A DNA stretch of 64,000 nt from Dictyophora rubrovolvata (lineage: Eukaryota; Basidiomycota; Agaricomycetes; Phallales; Phallaceae). The stretch is from the NCBI GenBank assembly GCA_029959195.1, contig CP114123.1:682001-746000 (forward strand). Reading direction: 5' to 3'. Numbering within the stretch: the stretch's first letter is position 1; every line of letters starts with the position of its first letter. Shown piece by piece: positions 47,866 through 60,308 of the stretch. The translations under genes and the position numbers were made by a program. The notes beneath the pieces are model-generated. The model was not told the DNA's origin and made no database searches. It worked only from the letters and a program-made list of their open reading frames with translations.

Positions 47866-50460
47866 GAAGAAATAAGGAACAGACCTGAGACGTGTAGGCA
47901 AGCCAGGGTAAAACTGAGCTGAAAGAAGGTTTGGATTGCCAGTTCGCAGGGTCGACGCCACCTGTCAGAGGGGTTCAGAGAAGGGATTGCAATTCGACAT
48001 TTCCACGCTTCTCGAGATTCAGCCTATTTTTATCGGACTCCGTGGACAGTAGGTCAATGAGGTCATTCTATTCACCATCGATGGCAAATTCTTTCATTTT
48101 CGAGAATTTTCTGTCGCGAGGTGGCTTGTATCAATTGAATTCCATTGCTGAAGTCCAAACTCGGCAAATCGCTGACTGTGTTGGTATTCCGAGTGAACGT
48201 TGAACGCTCACAGGCGTTCAATATTCATTTATACACATGCTTTATATTAATAAAAAACACACTGTTAACAGTTATGTAGATTGATTGAATTCAGCTACTT
48301 AAGCTCTCGGCAAACTGCCGAGACAGAGGTCAAACTGATTAGTTTCGTGCCAAAGTAAGCATCGGGATTGGTTTCGCAACTGGCTTATTTTTGTGGATCT
48401 AGTGTATCACAATCACAAGTAATACTACCTCCTCTTTGAACTAATCTGTATGAATTATATATGTGCTGATGTACTGAATGGTCTGGTTAAATGTTAGCAC
48501 ATAAATTCACATTCATTTGTTTTTACGCGTTACCTGGAATGTATGGGTATCGGAAACGACGGTCCGTTTCCTTTTTGCGTGCAATCGCACATCATCACCC
48601 AGGTTTTGGGTAGTATCATTCAAGACAACGCGGGTTTGTGCCGGTTCTTAGCCTCGAAAACCATTCACATGATTATCGACTAAGATTAAACTTCACCTCC
48701 ATTTGGCGATGACGAACGAGATTCCCAGACCTATTACTCATGTAAATATTCACCACTCATCTTTCTTAGCTGGGTGACTCAGGATTAGAAGTCGATCTAA
48801 GCACAGGTAAATTGATTGGTTATAATTAGAGGATTAGAGGACGCGTTACTAACTTACACACCGCCGATTGGTGCAGCAAAAGCCTTTCCGATAGGGGCTC
48901 CGAAATATTTTCTGGCTTGTTTCAAAAGTGACTAAGAAGGCCCATTCTTTTTTGAAGATGATTTTCTAGAGACCAATTAGAGATTCAGTATATGACGCAT
49001 TGTTCAGTCATATGTAACTTGAATTCAATACTGTAGCCGAACTGAGGCTTTGATTTTGAATCAGTTACGACGGCGATCGTGCTTCTAAGAGATCATCAAC
49101 ATCTGTCATCTGACCCGTCTTCTACGGCGACGTACGTATGCGTTTTAGACTCGTGCGGGGAGTATTCCTTTGAGCCGAAATCTCACCTGTGACCTGGCTT
49201 TCATCTTTATTACATCCTTCGGTAGGGCTGTCAAGCAATTTAAAAATACTTACGAAGGGTAGGAATGTGACAGATCGTGTTGTCACTTCAGATAACTGGC
49301 CCAGACCAAGGCAAGAGAACAGGTATATAGCTCAGTTTTGGATTTTGGATTTTGGATTTGAACAACGAAGAATATGCTACTTGGTGATCGGCCTAACGCC
49401 GCCCAAAATTATCTAATTTATAAGATGAATTCGCAAATAATTGATTATACATACCATGCCCACCTCAGGCTATCGTGTCAAATTGCAAATAACCAATTCC
49501 AAAAGATCAGATTCTTAGAGGCCTGTCGAAGAATATCACATGGCGGGAAGCGAGGAGTATGAGTAATGACCGGGACCGGCGAGTAAAACGGACAGCAAAA
49601 CGGCTGTCGTTTCCATTCACGAGAGGCGTTCCACCGTTTCGCTGTCCGTTTCAATTTCACTGAGATGGGGACGTTCAGACGGGCAGCGAAAAGGACAGCG
49701 AAGCTCCGACATTTCTTAATCTCAGAGCGCCTGTCACGACAATCTATCCATCATCTATCACATGTCACACAATTTATTTCACACAAGCTCCTCCAACCAC
49801 GTCGACGAGAACGAACTTGAAGCACGTTCACTACCCTGATGCAACAGCCAAGAGCGCTGTCCAGCGGATAGCCACAAGTTCCAATTTGCTCCATATATAT
49901 TCAGGGACACCTCAGACTTCTTATCAAGCCTGCTTGAATCCCTATCGAACCAGCCCATCGGTCAATTTTCAAAATCTCATTGCTTACTATCTTAGTTTGG
50001 GCGCTGTCTTAATTTGGCGCCGTGAGCTTAAATCGAAGTCGGCTGAAGCATTAGCAGTATGGTGTTTATATATGTGCTAGTGCCAGTTACGTACTGATAG
50101 AATGAACTCTAATAGAATGAGCTGTCAAACAATCTGTAAGGTCAAATACACTAAACCGTGTATGTTGATATCCGTCATCCGGTCGAAAAACATATATTTC
50201 AGGGATCCATAAAAGGCGACACTGTGCCCTGATGACATCCCAATCAAGTGTGGCTTGGGATTGCATCCGTGTGTGCAATCACCTGAAAAACAACTAGAAG
50301 CCGTGATGAGAAGAAAATATATATAATAAGCGCATTCCCTCGAAAAAACCCAAAACACATCGTGCAACTGGCTTGCCAGCCTTTCACACCACTTCGACAA
50401 CCCAAGAGCTACCTTTATTCAATCTGACAACATTTGAACATACCCATCGGATCGCAGACG
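47866..50460. other. Long spacer, no gene recognised
   Basis: About 2.6 kb. It contains a foldback repeat at 49585-49651 and a short CTCTCGGCAAACTGCCGAGA palindrome at 48305-48324. Open frames at 49374-49562 and 49817-50080 have no recognisable pattern. A CT-rich promoter-like stretch precedes the aldehyde dehydrogenase start. Confidence 0.45.
49585..49651. repeat. Foldback repeat, 18-19 bp arms
   Basis: aaaacggacagcaaaacgg at 49585-49603 pairs with ccgtttcgctgtccgttt at 49634-49651 with one mismatch and a loop of about 30 nt. Further GGACAGCGAA copies follow at about 49690-49705. Confidence 0.75.
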
Positions 50461-52447
50461 ATGACTACCACATTCTCATACGAGTTCAAAACCGAGACTT
50501 ACAGCGGAACTGTTAGTCTTCCCACAGGTATCTTTATCAATAACGAATGGCGTGCTGGAGGAGATAACACTACCATTGAGTACGTCTGCTTTCACGTTGA
50601 ACGTACACTCAAAAATGTGATAAACTAAATCTACCCTTTCTTAGCGTCATCAATCCGAGTAAGCACGTTTCCTATCAAAAACCAAGCCTTATCCCTTTTT
50701 TTCTTCACTAATCATGTGCTTCACTCAGCCACCGGTCAATTCTTAACCTCTATATCTGAAGGGACAGCTAAAGACGTTGACTTGGCCGTAGAAGCAGCAC
50801 AAAAAGCCTTTGATACCGTGTGGGGGCTCCGCACTCCCGGCAGCGAACGTGGAAGGCTACTGAACAAATGGGCCGATCTGATAGAAGCAAACACCGACGA
50901 ACTAGCAGCACTAGAAAGTTTGAATAATGGTAGCTCATAAATTTCCTGGAATCTTATTCAGGTTCTGATGTTCGAAAACTGACCCTAGGAAAGACGTTCA
51001 ATAACGCCAAAAACATTGACATTGCTGAAGCAGTTCGTGTTATTCGATACTATGCTGGATGGGCGGATAAAAACCATGGTAAAGTTATGGAAACTAATGA
51101 AGATGTCTTGGGATATACCAGACACGAGCCTCTCGGAGTTGTCGGCCAGATCATCCCATGGAATGGTCCTCGTAAGTTGTCTAACTTTTATTTTTTTAAG
51201 TTCTTTTATATGTATCGCAACTCCCTAGTTCTCATGTTCTCCTGGAAAGTCGGACCAGCACTCGCCACAGGCAACAGCATCGTACTAAAGCCGTCCGAAT
51301 TGACACCTCTCACGGCATATAAAGTGGCTGAACTCAGTGTCCAAGCAGGTTTCCCACCGGGTGTACTCAACATTGTTACCGGATATGGAAAGGTTGTCGG
51401 GCATGCCATGAGTTCGCACCCCAATATTGAAAAAATCGCTTTCACGGGTAGCACACTTGTCGGACGTGAAGTTTTGATGCAAGCTGCTAAATCGAATTTG
51501 AAGAATGTCACCCTTGAGCTTGGAGGGAAGAGTCCTAATATCATTTTTGAGGACGCCGATTTGGACAAGGCTGTGTATTGGGCCGCCGTTGGTATCTTGT
51601 ATGTTTTTCTGATACTTATCTTTTTTTCAAGTTCATCTCTCTTACATCCTGTAGCGCGAATCATGGCCAAGTTTGTTGTGCGGGATCTCGTATTTATGTT
51701 CAAGAGTCGATATACGACGAGTTTGAACGGAAGTTTGTAGAGGTCGCCAGAGCGATCAAATTGGGCGATCCATCGAACAAAAGCACCGTCCAAGGCCCGC
51801 AAATCTCGCAGGCACAATTCAATGCAAGTCTAACCGCATCTTCTCTCACTTTTATTGATGACAAATGCGAAACAGCGTATCATGTCTTACATTGAGGACG
51901 GCAAGGAAGCGGGTGCGAAAGTTGTTACTGGAGGTACCAGACATGGCACCGAAGGGTACTTCATCGAGCCCACCATCTTTACGAACACAACAAATGACAT
52001 GCGTATCGTCCGTGAAGAAATTTTCGGCCCCGTCGGTGTTTTAATTAAATTCAAAGACGAAGATGGTGAGATATTAATACACAATATATCTTACTTTTTT
52101 TAAAGATCCTGATCTGTCGGCTCTAAACAGACGTCATCAAAATCGCCAACGACACCCTATACGGTCTTGCAGCCGCAGTCTTCTCACAGAACATCAGCCG
52201 AGCATTTTCAGTTGGTCATAAATTAAAAGCAGGTACAGTCTGGGTGAACTGCTATAACCAAATATTCCCACAAATGCCATTCGGTGGGTTCAAGCAGTCT
52301 GGGATTGGCAGAGAACTCGGAGAATACGCTCTCGCTAAGTAAGTTTATTTTTGGAATTCTATATTAGGTACATGCTTTGATTTTATTCTTTTTTTATCCT
52401 TTTTCAGTTACACCGCTGTCAAGTCTGTTATTGTAAAGCTTGGTTAA
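50461..52447 (+). CDS. Aldehyde dehydrogenase (NAD(P)+-dependent)
   Basis: Starts [16 protein letters not shown] at 50461 and ends VIVKLG at TAA 52445-52447. Exons include 50461-50579, a 14-nt micro-exon 50645-50658, 50729-50929, then from 50989 on; all junctions tried keep frame. Motifs: [39 protein letters not shown] (NAD loop), the general base Glu in [10 protein letters not shown], the catalytic Cys in [19 protein letters not shown], and the C-terminal [19 protein letters not shown]. All active-site residues are present. The family oxidises aldehydes to acids; the sequence resembles cytosolic/mitochondrial ALDH of fungi, with no obvious targeting peptide. About 500 residues, the usual length. 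Confidence 0.93.
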
Positions 52448-53623
52448 TTTTTGCAAGTTTGTATGTAGTGTTAAGAGTAAATAAATAATTCTATATATCC
52501 AATGGAGAAGCAATTACTGTATGATTTGATAGGTAAATTAAGCCGTCGTGCTTGTTAAACTTATTAAGTTGATTCGTTCGTATGCAACGATATTAGTATC
52601 TAAATAATAACTTTCGCACCGTGGCGTTTTCGTGAGTTACACATACTTGTGTTAGGACTAAACCCAACCACGTTGCATATATCACGACAAACTTAACATA
52701 GGGTATGGAGTAATGCAGGGAGTCGAGATAATAAGGGCCCGGCAGAGATTAATATCAATTATCTGCGCGCGCGGGGAACAGCATATCTCGCAAGCAACAC
52801 AGGAGGCAATAAAAGTATTCATCTACTTGTGATGGCCCTTTACGTGAAATTATTCTAAAGAATTTTGAATTGAAAATTTGACAGCTAAATTAAAGGGCAT
52901 CACACAGACTAGTCTCGTCGGCCTGGGAGCGCGCGCGCTTTCTGTTCCGGGTTCCCTTGCATACTTCGGAGACCGGCTCGAATCTCGGAGATCTGTGCCC
53001 ATTGTTCCTAGACGGGGGTGTCAATATTGTCACCATCCCGAGCTAAATTGATTCTCGTGCGGACTTTCTTAATTGATAATTGCCGCGACGGATCTCTTCG
53101 CATAACGGCCCGTAACGGCTCCTGTAGTTTACTGCGTGGTGGCCGGTTAGTTTTAACTTAAAATTAGCATGTATATTGGCGCACCTCTTATTCTCTTGAT
53201 CAGTCCCTTCAAAGAACAGGGTACTTTTCAGGGTATTTGTAAAACGTTGCTTGCCGGCGTTCTAAACATTTACACTGAAGAGTTGAGAACAATTTCCAAG
53301 CTTACCGTTATTGGTTTAGTACGTAATGAAATTCGCAGATTAGATCAATGCATCAATTTCTCCGTCGAGTTATCCTGAGTGTGCTCAACAAATTAGGTTC
53401 ATAATGCAATAAGACAATGGACAGCTTTGGTGTGCGGTTGGAGACTTCTCGGGCGCGTTGGCAAAGTCAAAAGTTGGTTCCTGGTGTAGTATGCATATGT
53501 ATGTAGTTTGCAAAAGGACAGTTTGCTTCCACGTTCAGGTATTCGAGTCAAAGTTCTTCATCTGCGGGTACGAATAAAAGTAAATACAAAAATTAAAGTA
53601 CGTATAAACAATATACAAATTGG
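52448..53623. other. Spacer with a foldback element
   Basis: Contains the foldback at 52829-52904, followed by a GC-richer block (about 52905-53130) whose composition differs from its surroundings. An open frame at 53169-53378 has no recognisable pattern. Confidence 0.45.
52829..52904. repeat. Miniature foldback element, 76 bp
   Basis: TGTGATGGCCCTTTA at about 52829-52842 pairs with TAAAGGGCATCACA at 52891-52904, with one extra G on the left and about 48 nt of AT-rich spacer. It resembles a tiny MITE. Confidence 0.65.
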
Positions 53624-54732
53624 TCATATATTCAATCCGAGTGTGGAAATCCATTTCTGCATTTGCATCCATACGCTGAGATTTAAGCTACTTGCGACCC
53701 CACCCATTCGAATCATTACATGCAACCCTCCGACCAACAAAACCAACGATAAGAATTGAGTAACTGTAACTGAGACAGCCGGGTATGATTTTCGGGTAGG
53801 AAGTTCGCTTTTTTCTTGACTAATTTCGTCCCGATCGGTTTCTGCGTCTTTCAGCAGACTCAGAATCCCTTCGTTCAAACGATAGGCGTGTCTGGTTTCA
53901 TCAATGAGTGTCGCTTTGAAATTTGACATTAATATTTGAATGACTAAAACGAAAGAGAGCTACCTTTTTTCTGTGGGTCATCTCCAATGCTATTGTTCAA
54001 TCCATCTCGATACCACGCCTTGATAGTCCGTATATCTCCAATGGTAGCTTGACCTCCTCCTTCCAACTTTTCAAAATGGTACATTTGTACGCCCGAGATA
54101 TCATCACCTGACAAATCAAAAACTTTCCGTATATTGCGTTTGATGATTTGGCCACCGCTGAGGTCACCGAGGTATCGGACGTACGCGTGAGCCAACAGTC
54201 TTGACGGATCGAGAGATGCGGCTTGGAGAGACGCGACGTATTCTTTTGCCTCAAAAGGTAATTCGCGAATGAAACACGATGCAAAGGGGTGATCTTTCCA
54301 TTCTGACTCTGGCGTTTGTAAAAAATAGGCAATGTCGGCGGATAGACCGGCTGTTCGGGAGAGAAGCCTGGGATTGTATGTCGGCGAGATGATAGGATCG
54401 GAGCTGTGACTGTCCAGAGCATCTTCCAGAGCACTGGTGATGATGAGAGACGGCTGAGTTAAGTCGAAACACAGATTAAAAGGTTAAAAAACCTACACAT
54501 AGATATGCCACAGTATAATCAGGTAGCAGATGTAACTTTCTTTGGATAACCTTCCACCAACACCTGTCAAAAGTCTTGCGCCGGACCAATGCTGAGCTTT
54601 TTCATGGTCTTCTGCGGTTCCCAACCGTAATAAAGTCGCAACGTCTTCAGTAGTTTCCAAAGCTGGACTCTGAGGTTTTGTTAGTCCCTACCGTCGACAC
54701 TGGCGTGAAAAACTTACAGCGGAAGTAGACAT
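53624..54732 (-). CDS. Heme oxygenase, tail-anchored
   Basis: Short exon 1 starts at 54732 (MSTSA). Exon 2 has LLRLGTAEDHEKAQHWSGAR, where the His aligns with the axial heme ligand. The next exons read YICYLIILWHIYVALEDAL (across an intron), LSADIAYFLQTP, LAHAYVRYLGDLSGGQIIKR (the GDLSGGQ distal-helix motif) and AWYRDGLNNSIGDD. The last exon has a membrane tail, FLSLVLLVGGLHVMI, ending GLNI at 53624. All landmark residues of heme oxygenase are present. The enzyme opens heme to biliverdin, releasing iron and CO, with electrons from cytochrome P450 reductase; the tail suggests an ER location. Its C-terminus is paralogous to the fragment at 2-277. About 290 residues. Confidence 0.9.
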
Positions 54733-56053
54733 AGCGTTAGGTGACGCAGAAGAACTGAGAACTGGATGGTACGAGGAGAAAAATAATGTTATTCATGGCG
54801 GTTATATATCTGATTCAAGTTACGGCTGTCTGAACAACCAGCTGGGTTGGCCGTCAGCGTACAGAGCCACCGGAATGAACTGAGCGGAGTTTCGGACCTG
54901 AGTCCGACAGGTCGGCGATGCTTCCTTCTTCCAGACCATTAATTCATCGCAGAGCCACTGTTCAATATTCAATGCTTCAACGCTATTAGTTCGCATGAGA
55001 ACTGAACCACCTGCACAGATTCATCAAGGCTATACAACGTTTAATTAACAGCTGAGAAAAAAATTTCCGAGTCTTGGAAATTGGATATTATGGTGTGCAT
55101 ACGTATGTGGTTTTTTTTATCTGTCTAAGAATTAACAAACTGGTCGTAGGTAAAGGGAAATACGCGTGCTTTGTTTGAATCCGATGATTAAACGACAAAG
55201 TTTAAGTTGAAACTTCCGGCCGTTGATTTTCCGAAGGCGTCGTAAGCGGAACTGTCAAGTACAATGAGTCCTAATGCACGACAAATCTTATCGGTAATCG
55301 GCATAGTCTTATTTCCATCACCTTCTATCTTGTCATGAAATAAGGGGAAGCTCGTTCACTTCTTACTTCATGCGGAACATGAATTCTCCCGAATCCGGAC
55401 GGACTGATAGCGCTGGCCACTGTTCACCGATGGCAGTTTCTTCTCATTATTAAGAAGCTGTGAAAATGAAGTATACAGCTTGGAAGACAATCCCGAGGAA
55501 CGGCAGAACGAGTGCTTCCAACAGGTGAGGTGACGCGAATTCCCAGAAAATCCCACCATGTAGACTTGCTGCGTTTGTGACCCAACGACGAATTCACAGA
55601 TTCGAAAATGACAATAGTCTCCGAATATGTGACCTGCTGCACTGTACGCATTCAAGGATACGAATCTAAATAACTGACTAGTAAGTGTTCAGCGGATACC
55701 CAATCAAAATACTAATGCAACAATAAAAGATTAAAAGATAGCCACGGCGTTTGACCTGTTACTGACGAATGAAGACAAAAATAGGCGTCGTGTTTTCTCA
55801 TGTATCTAGTCTTCAATAAATACAGAACAGACTGAAAATATGACGAGGAGGGAGTGCCTAGACCCGAGGTTTATAAGACAAAATCGACGAGGTATGACGT
55901 AAATAAAGAAAACGGGTATGAGAAGGTAGCGCTTGACTAAAATGAATAAAATCTTGGACAATGTAACCTGATAACAGCATTTGGAGAAATACATTGACGG
56001 AAGTGTTAACCAATAACCCAAAGTTGAGTAATCGATCACATACCGAAACATTT
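54733..56053. other. Spacer, no gene recognised
   Basis: Holds the heme oxygenase promoter and the 3' flank of DUF6533 copy F. Minus-strand frames at 55368-55655 and 55806-56142 show no family pattern; the second overlaps the end of copy F in another frame. Confidence 0.45.
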
Positions 56054-57875
56054 CTAATAGTCCTCACTGGCAGCGACGGGCTGGATGTCATCCGTAGCTT
56101 CAGGAATGTTACCATAATCATAATCCCCACCTTCTTCTGCATTTCTTTCTTCAGGAGTGGCCATCTCTACGAGGAAGGATTGGTGCACATGCTGAAGAAC
56201 ATTTGACAAATGAAGCGACGGTAAGGATATATTGCTCTCCTCGATTCTGGCCGAATTGAGGCGACGAAGATCCAGAGTAAAATTGGCCACTAAGACGGAT
56301 GACAGACTTGAGATTATTGAGATTACGGTCAAGATAAAATTGTGTGCGAATTAAAATATCAAACTCACGTATTTTGCATAGTAATAAAGCTACCTGTAGT
56401 CAAGCTGGGACTAGTCAAGTTAGTTTATGAGCATTGATACTACGATGTGAGACTAAAGAGTAAGAAGATTACAGTTTAAAAAGCCTAAGGAAAAAATGTC
56501 AGTTCACAGGTTACTAGTCTCGTCACCTTAATCATACGTACAAAATCACTGCAGTAGCGCTATTGGTGGTGATAACAAAGCTTGTAAAGCCATAAATAAT
56601 ATAAATGAGACGATCACAGAAATTGATTGCTTACTAGAATCTCAATATATCTAGGTCATTTGGAAAATTAAACCTTGTTATTCAATCTGATAAAATCTTA
56701 CTCTGGGTGAGAAGCGTGGAGACGAGGCTCCTATTATTTTGAATTCCACTTAACCTCCATATGCCCCAAACCTTCCATGCGCAAATGACAGATATGAGAA
56801 CATCCGTGAAAATATCATTTAGAAGATTATTTAGGGTCTGTGCAGCTAACAAACATGTAAATTCAACACTTGGAAATGAGCATAAAGCATACCAGACATG
56901 CTTAAATATTAAGATACTCGTTAATGCACAAAGAGCTTGGAAATTGTACATGAACCACGAACCTCGTGAGACATCCAGAAAATACTATCGTACCTAGATA
57001 AAGAGTAAGAGACTTTCAGCTACATTGTCCTAAAGGCTCTCACCATACAAAGTCAAAACCAAGACTGAAAGAAATGAAATGAAACCAAGAACTAGAGCTG
57101 CGGTAAGGATTTTACTTCCTTGGCATATTGAATATGCTCGGATGAGTAATAAGCCTGGAGTAACTGTTAAATTCTTTCGAACTACCAATATTACGCTTGG
57201 TTTTCAAAGTTATTTTCCTCGGCTAAGCCATCTCGAAATGGTATGCGACCCAAGGGGGCTGCTAGTAGCCCAGGAAAATAACTTTCCGAGAGGTATAAGT
57301 AGTAGAACACAGACCTTGAGAGCCAATAGATTCAAGAATTGCTAAGGCATTTGATGCATTGGCAAGCATGTTACACTGTCTTTTGATGTTTTTTAATTTT
57401 GGCCCAATGCTAGTAAAGATATCACAATACCGTCCCGGGCCCAGCTTCGAGAATGTTATAAATATGATAATGAGAGATCGCGGAGGCCAATACATTCAAA
57501 CTTACTGAAGAGAAAGCTATCCAGAAATCGAGTCCCTGCGAAATCAAGCTGGCATACCTTGTAAAAACGTACAATAATGCAGGTAGACTAAATGGTTTGA
57601 GCCATATATGCTCTATTTCTTGGGAAAACCTAGTCAAAAGAGTATAGAAAAGAAGTACTGCGCATTTGCTATCATTAAGACTTCCCTTTGAAATCCTTGA
57701 TTGCTCACCTACAGAACTCAAAAGGACTAAGGGGTAAACAAAACTTATTATGCCATAATTAGAAAAGAATAAGTGCATGAGCATAAGGTGAACCAAACAC
57801 ATACTTCTCATAAGCCTCCTGAATATTAATGGTGTCTGCGGCCGCAGCGGGTACGGTATTATTCGTCGTATTCAT
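56054..57875 (-). CDS. DUF6533-type multi-pass membrane protein, copy F
   Basis: The start at 57875 gives MNTTNNTVPAAAADTINIQE. A phase-2 intron leads to SVGEQSRISKGSLNDSK and the signature EIEHIWLKPFSLPALLYVF with TRYASLISQGLDFWIAF (57520-57650). Next come NMLANASNALAILESIGSQG, a segment with FTDVLISVICAWKVWGIWRL (about 56750-56830), and the last exon ANFTLDLRRLNSARIEES with tail DDIQPVAASEDY at 56054. Frames agree at the junctions I checked, so this is the copy most likely to be functional. An 80-bp foldback repeat (57206-57285) sits inside an intron. The role of the family is unknown. Confidence 0.72.
57206..57285. repeat. Foldback repeat (family shared with 62371-62454)
   Basis: aaagttattttcctcggcta at 57206-57225 pairs with tagcccaggaaaataacttt at 57266-57285, 19 of 20 matching. 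The same ttttcctcggcta core ends the element at 62371-62454. It lies in an intron of DUF6533 copy F. Confidence 0.75.
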
Positions 57876-59452
57876 ATTATGAAGCGGATAAGTCTAGCCT
57901 TTGGCTTTGATACTGTGAAGTTAAATCAATGCCCCTCATTCGTATGAAAGCCAAATCCCTAAGCATTTAAATACGGCTCGAGTCACGATCAAACCTGGCA
58001 TGAGTTATCATGTACTAATAGAGATCGGGACTCCGAGGACACAGCATGGCATTATTAATCGAATGTTGAACTCCAAAACACATAATATCTTGGGCAACGT
58101 TGGACATAACAGCAAACAGTGGAGTATCAGCCTTTGGATTGAGGCACAAGTAAAAATAGTCTATCCTTACTAGTGCCGTCCATGTTTTCTTTCTCTATAC
58201 TACTACCTTCAAGCTCTCTGATAGTTCTTCTCACTGCATCACTCCGAGTCGGTCAAAGGGTCAAAGGGAGTCGAAAAATCAGTTGCCTGATGTACTCTCA
58301 TTAATGCGCGGTGCTTTTTTTCTGCGAACACCTACATCACCGGGGTACCAGTTCCATATGATGCTGATGCTGAGTCAGATGGACATGGACTGTTGATGAA
58401 CTCTTGAAGCAAGAGCGGTGAGAGACTCGAACCTCAATTGTTGATTAATTATCACGTATGGACGTTATCAATTACAACTGACGGAAAATTTTTGCGTTGG
58501 TCGTATTGCCGTAAAGTTCTAGTGATCTGAGTTGGCTCCGATTCGAAATGACAAGCGGAGACCAAATATCAAAGTCATCAATCAAATTCACCGGACGATC
58601 AATATGCAATAGCATGCAATACATGTTTCCTTGTACTTCTTGATTCTCCGAGTGAAGAAAAGTCGATGAAGGTTTCACCGGGAGTGCGAGACTCAGTGAG
58701 GCCGCGGCACACGGTGAACATGAGATCCAGGGGGTGCGCAATTGTTTAGACGTAACTGTGCATCTTTTCCTATTGTAAAAATATTACTTACCTTGTTGGC
58801 CATTTCTTTGGATTTATCATTTGGGTTGGCGAGAATTTTTTTTCCGTGAATATCGCCACTATAACTACAGCATTCCAGAGCTTGATTGTTTCCACCTCGA
58901 CCGGGCGTCAGAGACTTACAGACACCTCAGAGGTGAAAGAGAATAATTTATGGTGGAATTGCAGAAGACCATAAGATTATACTTCAACTCATCAGGGCGC
59001 CAGTTTCACACAGATGGGTGTGACAAGAACGGAGTCACTAGTACTAGTCACCACCCCTCGCTTTCATCCCTCATTCTCATCCTCACGTGCAACAAAGGCT
59101 CAGCGGGAACAGACGCACAAGGCGTTTTTCTCGTCATTCGTTCCCAGGCAAAATAGATTTATCAAAGCTCTTTACGAACACGTTGAACGACTTGACTCTC
59201 AACAGAGTCGTGGTGATTACCCTGATTTCGTGTTTATCCCTTATCTTGATTTAGGCGGACTAATTCGACTGTCGTTATTGTTGCTGGTGGATCTGGGTGC
59301 AGCTACGCCGCCAGTGTGCTTGAACATGCTACGGCTGTGTTGCTGGAAAACGGGATATGACTCGGTGGACGCGTGGACGTGAGAACACAGGTTAGATTAA
59401 GAGGACTAGATTTGTTTAACTAGTACGTGAATTCGGTATGTTGTTCTTGTGG
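57876..59452. other. Spacer, no gene recognised
   Basis: Plus-strand frames around 59014-59382 include KALYEHVERLDSQQSRGDYP and minus-strand 58472-58741 is open, but I recognise neither. No introns or partner exons could be supported. Confidence 0.4.
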
Positions 59453-60308
59453 TCATAATTTTTTCAATGTCGTTGATCTGATAATATTCTCCAGCCTACA
59501 TACAATGGATCGCCTCCCAAGTTCGTCGTGCCATGTCCTCGAAAGTACACCATCACATAAAGATTGAATGGAACCGGTATGGAACAGCATATGGTCATAT
59601 AATACGTGTGATTCGTGTTTGGCAGTGGGAATCAACTTATGTTTATTAGGAACTTTGTCTATGCAAACTTCGATAGTTTCCACGTCATCGAACCGTCCGG
59701 CGCAGGAAGCACAAATATATTGTCGAATAAAAGCATCTCGAGTATGTTGATTGAAAAGACGCAATCGATGGAGTTGATCCTCCTCTGGCACAACATCAGG
59801 AAAAGATGGTTCATGGTTATCTCCTAACAATTTTTTGTCCCTTAATGAGCGGTGACGACGGAAGCCTTCATCTTGTTTCGCAGTACGTCGATCACTACGA
59901 ATGAGACTCTTCTAATTTTCTGCGCGATCGATGAGCAGTTGAATTACATTCTCGTCCAATTTGTGTACCTCCTGCAACAGCTTAGAACACCAATGAAAAG
60001 CCCTGGACGGTATCTGAATGCGAAGCTCCTTCGAAAATCGCTCGAATATCCTTCATAGAAAGAGTTTTCAGAGCTTCAGCTAATTCGTCATAATGCACGT
60101 CAGAAGATTGCTGGACGTTGGCATGTCTTGTATTCCTGAGGTGTTGAGTTATTTCGCATATTCGATGATCATCCAATGATGAACAATCCTGCAATAGACA
60201 AAATCTTGAATGCAAAGCCCTCGTTGGTAATGGTCGATGCAAGAGCTTGAAAATATCTCGAATAGACTTCATAGTAAGACCGTCCAGTAAGCGCGAAATT
60301 TCGTCCAT
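59453..60308 (-). pseudogene. Helitron/helicase-type remnant with DUF6570-like domain
   Basis: Begins MDEISRLLDGLTMKSIRDIF at 60308 and runs to about 59985, with a second KTLSMKDIRAIFEG element resembling the first. After a broken stretch, 59453-59830 reads YICASCAGRFDDVETIEVCI then DKVPNKHKLIPTAKHES. A Cys-pair domain followed by a PNKHKLIP-like block is typical of the N-terminal region (DUF6570) of the large helicase proteins of mushroom Helitron-type elements. The helicase part is absent. At least two breaks separate the pieces, so it is a dead 5' fragment. Confidence 0.5.

Noticed and set aside
51206-51817. Long minus-strand open frame of 203 codons
   Set aside because: Antisense shadow of the aldehyde dehydrogenase gene, whose motifs lie on the plus strand.
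52960-53000. tRNA T-loop-like CTCGAATC
   Set aside because: No five-base T stem and no A box at the proper distance.
894-57875. DUF6533 family as STE3-type pheromone receptors of a B mating locus
   Set aside because: Several multi-pass membrane genes in a cluster recall that locus, but the signature (E.EHIW...SLP) is not that of STE3 receptors, and I found no small CaaX-ending pheromone genes beside them.
58390-58460. tRNA-like GGTTCGAGTC on the minus strand
   Set aside because: The stem on either side of the loop does not pair and no acceptor stem or anticodon arm can be drawn.
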